From contig NZ_BAXB01000015.1 of NCBI RefSeq assembly GCF_000698145.1, forward strand, positions 1 through 64,000: DNA of 64,000 nucleotides. The letters run 5' to 3'. The stretch's first letter is position 1. Each line of letters opens with the position of its first letter. Positions 61,839-64,000 of this stretch are shown piece after piece. This DNA comes from Geomicrobium sp. JCM 19039 (GTDB taxonomy: Bacteria > Bacillota > Bacilli > Bacillales > Marinococcaceae). The position numbers were made by a program, and so were the translations under genes. A model generated the notes under the pieces. That model made no database searches. It saw only the letters and a program-made list of their open reading frames with translations, and was not told the DNA's origin.

Positions 61839-62276
61839 ATGAAAACAGTAACGAAAACAACAGCTTATATTACGAGAAATAAAAAGAACAAGTTTCAATT
61901 ACTAACGATGGTTGAAGAAGGTGTAGAGTCATACGGAATTCAAGTTCCAGGAGGAACGTTAGAAGACGATGAAACGTTGGAGCAGTGCCTAATGCGTGAG
62001 ATTGATTAAGAGTCTAAATTAAAAGCGATTGAAATTAATAAATATTTAGGCTCTCATAAGTATTATTTAGCAACGAAACAGGCAATGATTACGAGACACT
62101 ATTATTTACTCAATCTAACAGAAGATTGTCCTGATGAATTCTCTGTCGTCGTGGAAAGCGACGGTATTGATAGCGGTTGGCTATACCATTACAGATGGAT
62201 TGATATTGAAGAAAATCAAAAGATTAAACTAGGTGGTGAGTTAGGAGAGTACCTTGGCCATCTTTACAATAAATAG
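61839..62276 (+). pseudogene. Nudix hydrolase with an in-frame stop
   Basis: The frame opens at ATG 61839 after GTAGAGGTGG and would encode 145 residues, but TAA at 62007-62009 interrupts it at codon 57. The reading frame is the same before and after. The stop falls in the Nudix box: PGGTLEDDETLEQCLMREI-D-stop-ESKL, where the family has a metal-binding glutamate, so a single GAA to TAA change would explain it. The protein as read here would be inactive unless the stop is a sequence error. Confidence 0.7.
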
Positions 62277-62477
62277 CTGTCATGAAGAAATTAAAAAGGA
62301 GCAAACCTAATAGCATTCATAAAAGGATGATGCTCGTTAACTAATAAAGAATTTGTCATATTATGTCGCATTGTCTTTATTTTAAATGGAATATATCTAA
62401 TTATTAAAAATATAATATATAATTACTATACATATGTTTGTGGATGATAATCTTCACCTTGAAAGGTTGTGGATGTA

Positions 62478-63569
62478 GTGACGAATGACCAATCTATTAT
62501 AAAAGAAATTGGTGAATGGTTCCGCTTACTATCAAACTTTGACCTCCGTGGTGCAGCAGATAAACGAGTTGAAGTTTGCGACCTGTTGAGTAGTAAGGAA
62601 ACTTCTAAGCAAGTAAAAGACTATTTTCATTTAGTCGATTTCAGACATAAGGTTACTACTGGTGAGATTATTCATCGACCAGTGAAGCAAAAAGAATTAA
62701 AAAGTATTTATGCAATTACTGAGACGGATCGTGTACTGGAGTACCTATACCATTATATGGAGGGCTTTATACACTTTAATCAAGACAATTATAAAATCGC
62801 ACTAAAGCATTATCGAGTAGCAGAGAAGTCTTTGCATAAAGTAAATCGTTATGAGCAAGCTGAATTTTACTATAGGTTTGGAGCGAGTCTGTACCGAATA
62901 GACCAAAATATCATTGCAATGAACTATATTAACGAAGCGTACGAGATTTTTAAAACAAGTGATAACCATCAAAGAAGACGGACGAACTGCTTGGTTTTAA
63001 TGGCGTGTATACAATCAGAGGCGAAATCATTTCATAAAGCGAGCCAATTGTTTGAACACACATTAGAACTTAGTGCTCCCTATCCTTATATGAACTCTTT
63101 AGTATTGAGAAATCGAGGGTTGCACGAATATAGGCAAGGTTTCTACGAGGTGGCTAAACACTCGTTTTATGATGCACTTCATACGGGTAACCAAAGTCAA
63201 ACAATCGTAGGTGAAAAGACGAAATACAATTTAGCGAACATCTATTTAAAACTTGGGGATATAGAAAAAGGTTTGTTACTACTGAATGAAGTCGAGCAAG
63301 AATTCCGATCTTGTGATTTGAATGAATATATAGGCAGATGTATGGTTACAAGAGGACTATATGCATTTGAAGACATTAACATTGATCTTGTTGATAAAGG
63401 AATAGAAGTCTTTGATCAGAATAACTTGTATTTTCAAAAAGGAGAGGTGACTGAAGAAGTATCCAATCGATTCAACGATAAGAAAGCATACGATCAGGCA
63501 TTGAAGTTCATGGAAATCTCTAAGAACACTAGTATTGAACAAACTTATATGGGAATAGTTAACATATGA
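62478..63569 (+). CDS. Rap family TPR regulator (response regulator aspartate phosphatase-like)
   Basis: About 363 residues, all helical. An N-terminal three-helix bundle is followed by repeated TPR units (EQAEFYYRFGASLYRI, MNYINEAYEIFKTS, LRNRGLHEYRQGFYEVAKH, KYNLANIYLKLGDIEKG), the Rap layout. Rap proteins dephosphorylate Spo0F or block ComA and are silenced by a Phr peptide. GTG at 62478 is preferred for spacing to GAAAGG; an in-frame GTG is at 62469. No intact phr gene follows; see the findings for a candidate. Whether this protein has the phosphatase glutamine is unclear. Confidence 0.8.
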   Translation: MTNDQSIIKEIGEWFRLLSNFDLRGAADKRVEVCDLLSSKETSKQVKDYFHLVDFRHKVTTGEIIHRPVKQKELKSIYAITETDRVLEYLYHYMEGFIHFNQDNYKIALKHYRVAEKSLHKVNRYEQAEFYYRFGASLYRIDQNIIAMNYINEAYEIFKTSDNHQRRRTNCLVLMACIQSEAKSFHKASQLFEHTLELSAPYPYMNSLVLRNRGLHEYRQGFYEVAKHSFYDALHTGNQSQTIVGEKTKYNLANIYLKLGDIEKGLLLLNEVEQEFRSCDLNEYIGRCMVTRGLYAFEDINIDLVDKGIEVFDQNNLYFQKGEVTEEVSNRFNDKKAYDQALKFMEISKNTSIEQTYMGIVNI

Positions 63570-64000
63570 AAAAAATAATTTATTGAATTAACGTTCGTGA
63601 TATTAATTTTTACCGTCAATGATTTTGGTACAATCACATAGGTAAATAGTGGAGACTACGTTTCTCGTTACGTTAAAGGTGATATAGAGTAATACGATCA
63701 GATCGTTATCTACATTGAAAGAAGTTAAAGTTGGTGAGTTGTAGAATTCGGTATGGATGATGAGATGAAAAGAGAAAAATGATGCCAAAAAAGTAATGCG
63801 CGCAAACGTCGTTTTCCGTGGAGGGAGTGTTTAAATCCTACGGTGAAGGTGGCTAGCGCGCTTTTTCGTATTGATTATGGCGTGTACGACGCTAGAGCGG
63901 AACTTTGGAACTGAAGTTTATGAATTACATAGTTTATCCTAGTGTTGATTACATAAATACTAGGATAGGTATGCACGTTGAAAATAGAGGTTTAGGGATA
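63570..64000. other. Gene-free right end
   Basis: After the Rap gene only short frames occur. A possible broken Phr-like frame starts at 63566. The rest shows no gene, repeat or terminator that I can support. Confidence 0.45.

Noticed and set aside
63603..63788. 61-codon frame on the minus strand at the right end
   Set aside because: No ribosome site and no recognisable sequence.

Overview
The window looks like chromosomal DNA of a spore-forming member of the Bacillaceae, probably a halo- or alkaliphilic genus. Pointers are a BclA-like collagen protein with a SigK-like promoter, a Rap family TPR protein, a bacillithiol-type FosB, the cysH-sat-cysC-cobA-sirB-sirC gene order, strong GGAGG ribosome sites and frequent GTG/TTG starts. 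A BCCT osmolyte carrier and a Na+/H+ antiporter-type carrier fit life in salt. No rRNA, tRNA, CRISPR array, phage or transposase gene was recognised.

About 32 single-base frameshifts break otherwise well conserved genes, including guaA. Roughly 28 are one-base losses, most of them in short homopolymers, so I treat nearly all as sequence errors and annotate each broken gene as one locus. Three in-frame nonsense codons (two in a ketoacyl-synthase-like gene, one in a Nudix gene) are a different class and may be real decay.

Layout. 1-1581: collagen-like spore surface protein. 1666-3376: ABC-F ribosome-protection gene behind a promoter and a 13-codon leader peptide. 3.5-9.1 kb: secreted M4 protease, an anchored unknown protein, BCCT carrier, HtpX. 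9.2-14.1 kb: tartrate/D-malate dehydrogenase, dehalogenase-like hydrolase, LysR regulator, acyl-CoA:acetate CoA-transferase. 14.2-15.3 kb: gene-poor repeat region. 15.3-24.2 kb: assimilatory sulfate reduction, with cysH-sat-cysC-cobA-sirB-sirC leftward (activation, reduction, siroheme synthesis) and cysJI rightward, meeting at a palindrome-covered promoter. 24.4-35.8 kb: a carboxylate-uptake-like cluster (Liv-type ABC transporter, ketoacyl-synthase-like pseudogene, acyl-CoA ligase, 1071-residue ATPase/BTAD regulator, PHB-depolymerase-like hydrolase). 36.2-36.6 kb: second, inverted copy of the 14.5 kb repeat. 36.7-38.9 kb: PadR/HAAS/DUF4097 module. 39.0-43.8 kb: resistance-type genes (ArsR-like regulator, MFS pump, FosB, ANT(4')-like transferase) with an orphan EutH. 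43.8-51.5 kb: MFS pump, YuiF-like carrier, YitT, oxidoreductase, two GNAT genes, ctaB. 51.7-57.6 kb: MoxR, DUF58 protein, transglutaminase-like protein, guaA.

The most interesting locus follows guaA. The last 14 bp of its coding end (57625-57638) recur exactly at 60034-60047, framing a 2.4 kb AT-rich segment with two overlapping genes of unknown function: a protein that looks like it has winged-helix domains, and a protein with a DUF4145/HEPN-like C-terminus. This looks like a small genomic island at the guaA 3' end with no integrase of its own. Beyond it lie a HAD phosphatase, a methyltransferase, a broken Nudix gene and a Rap family gene.
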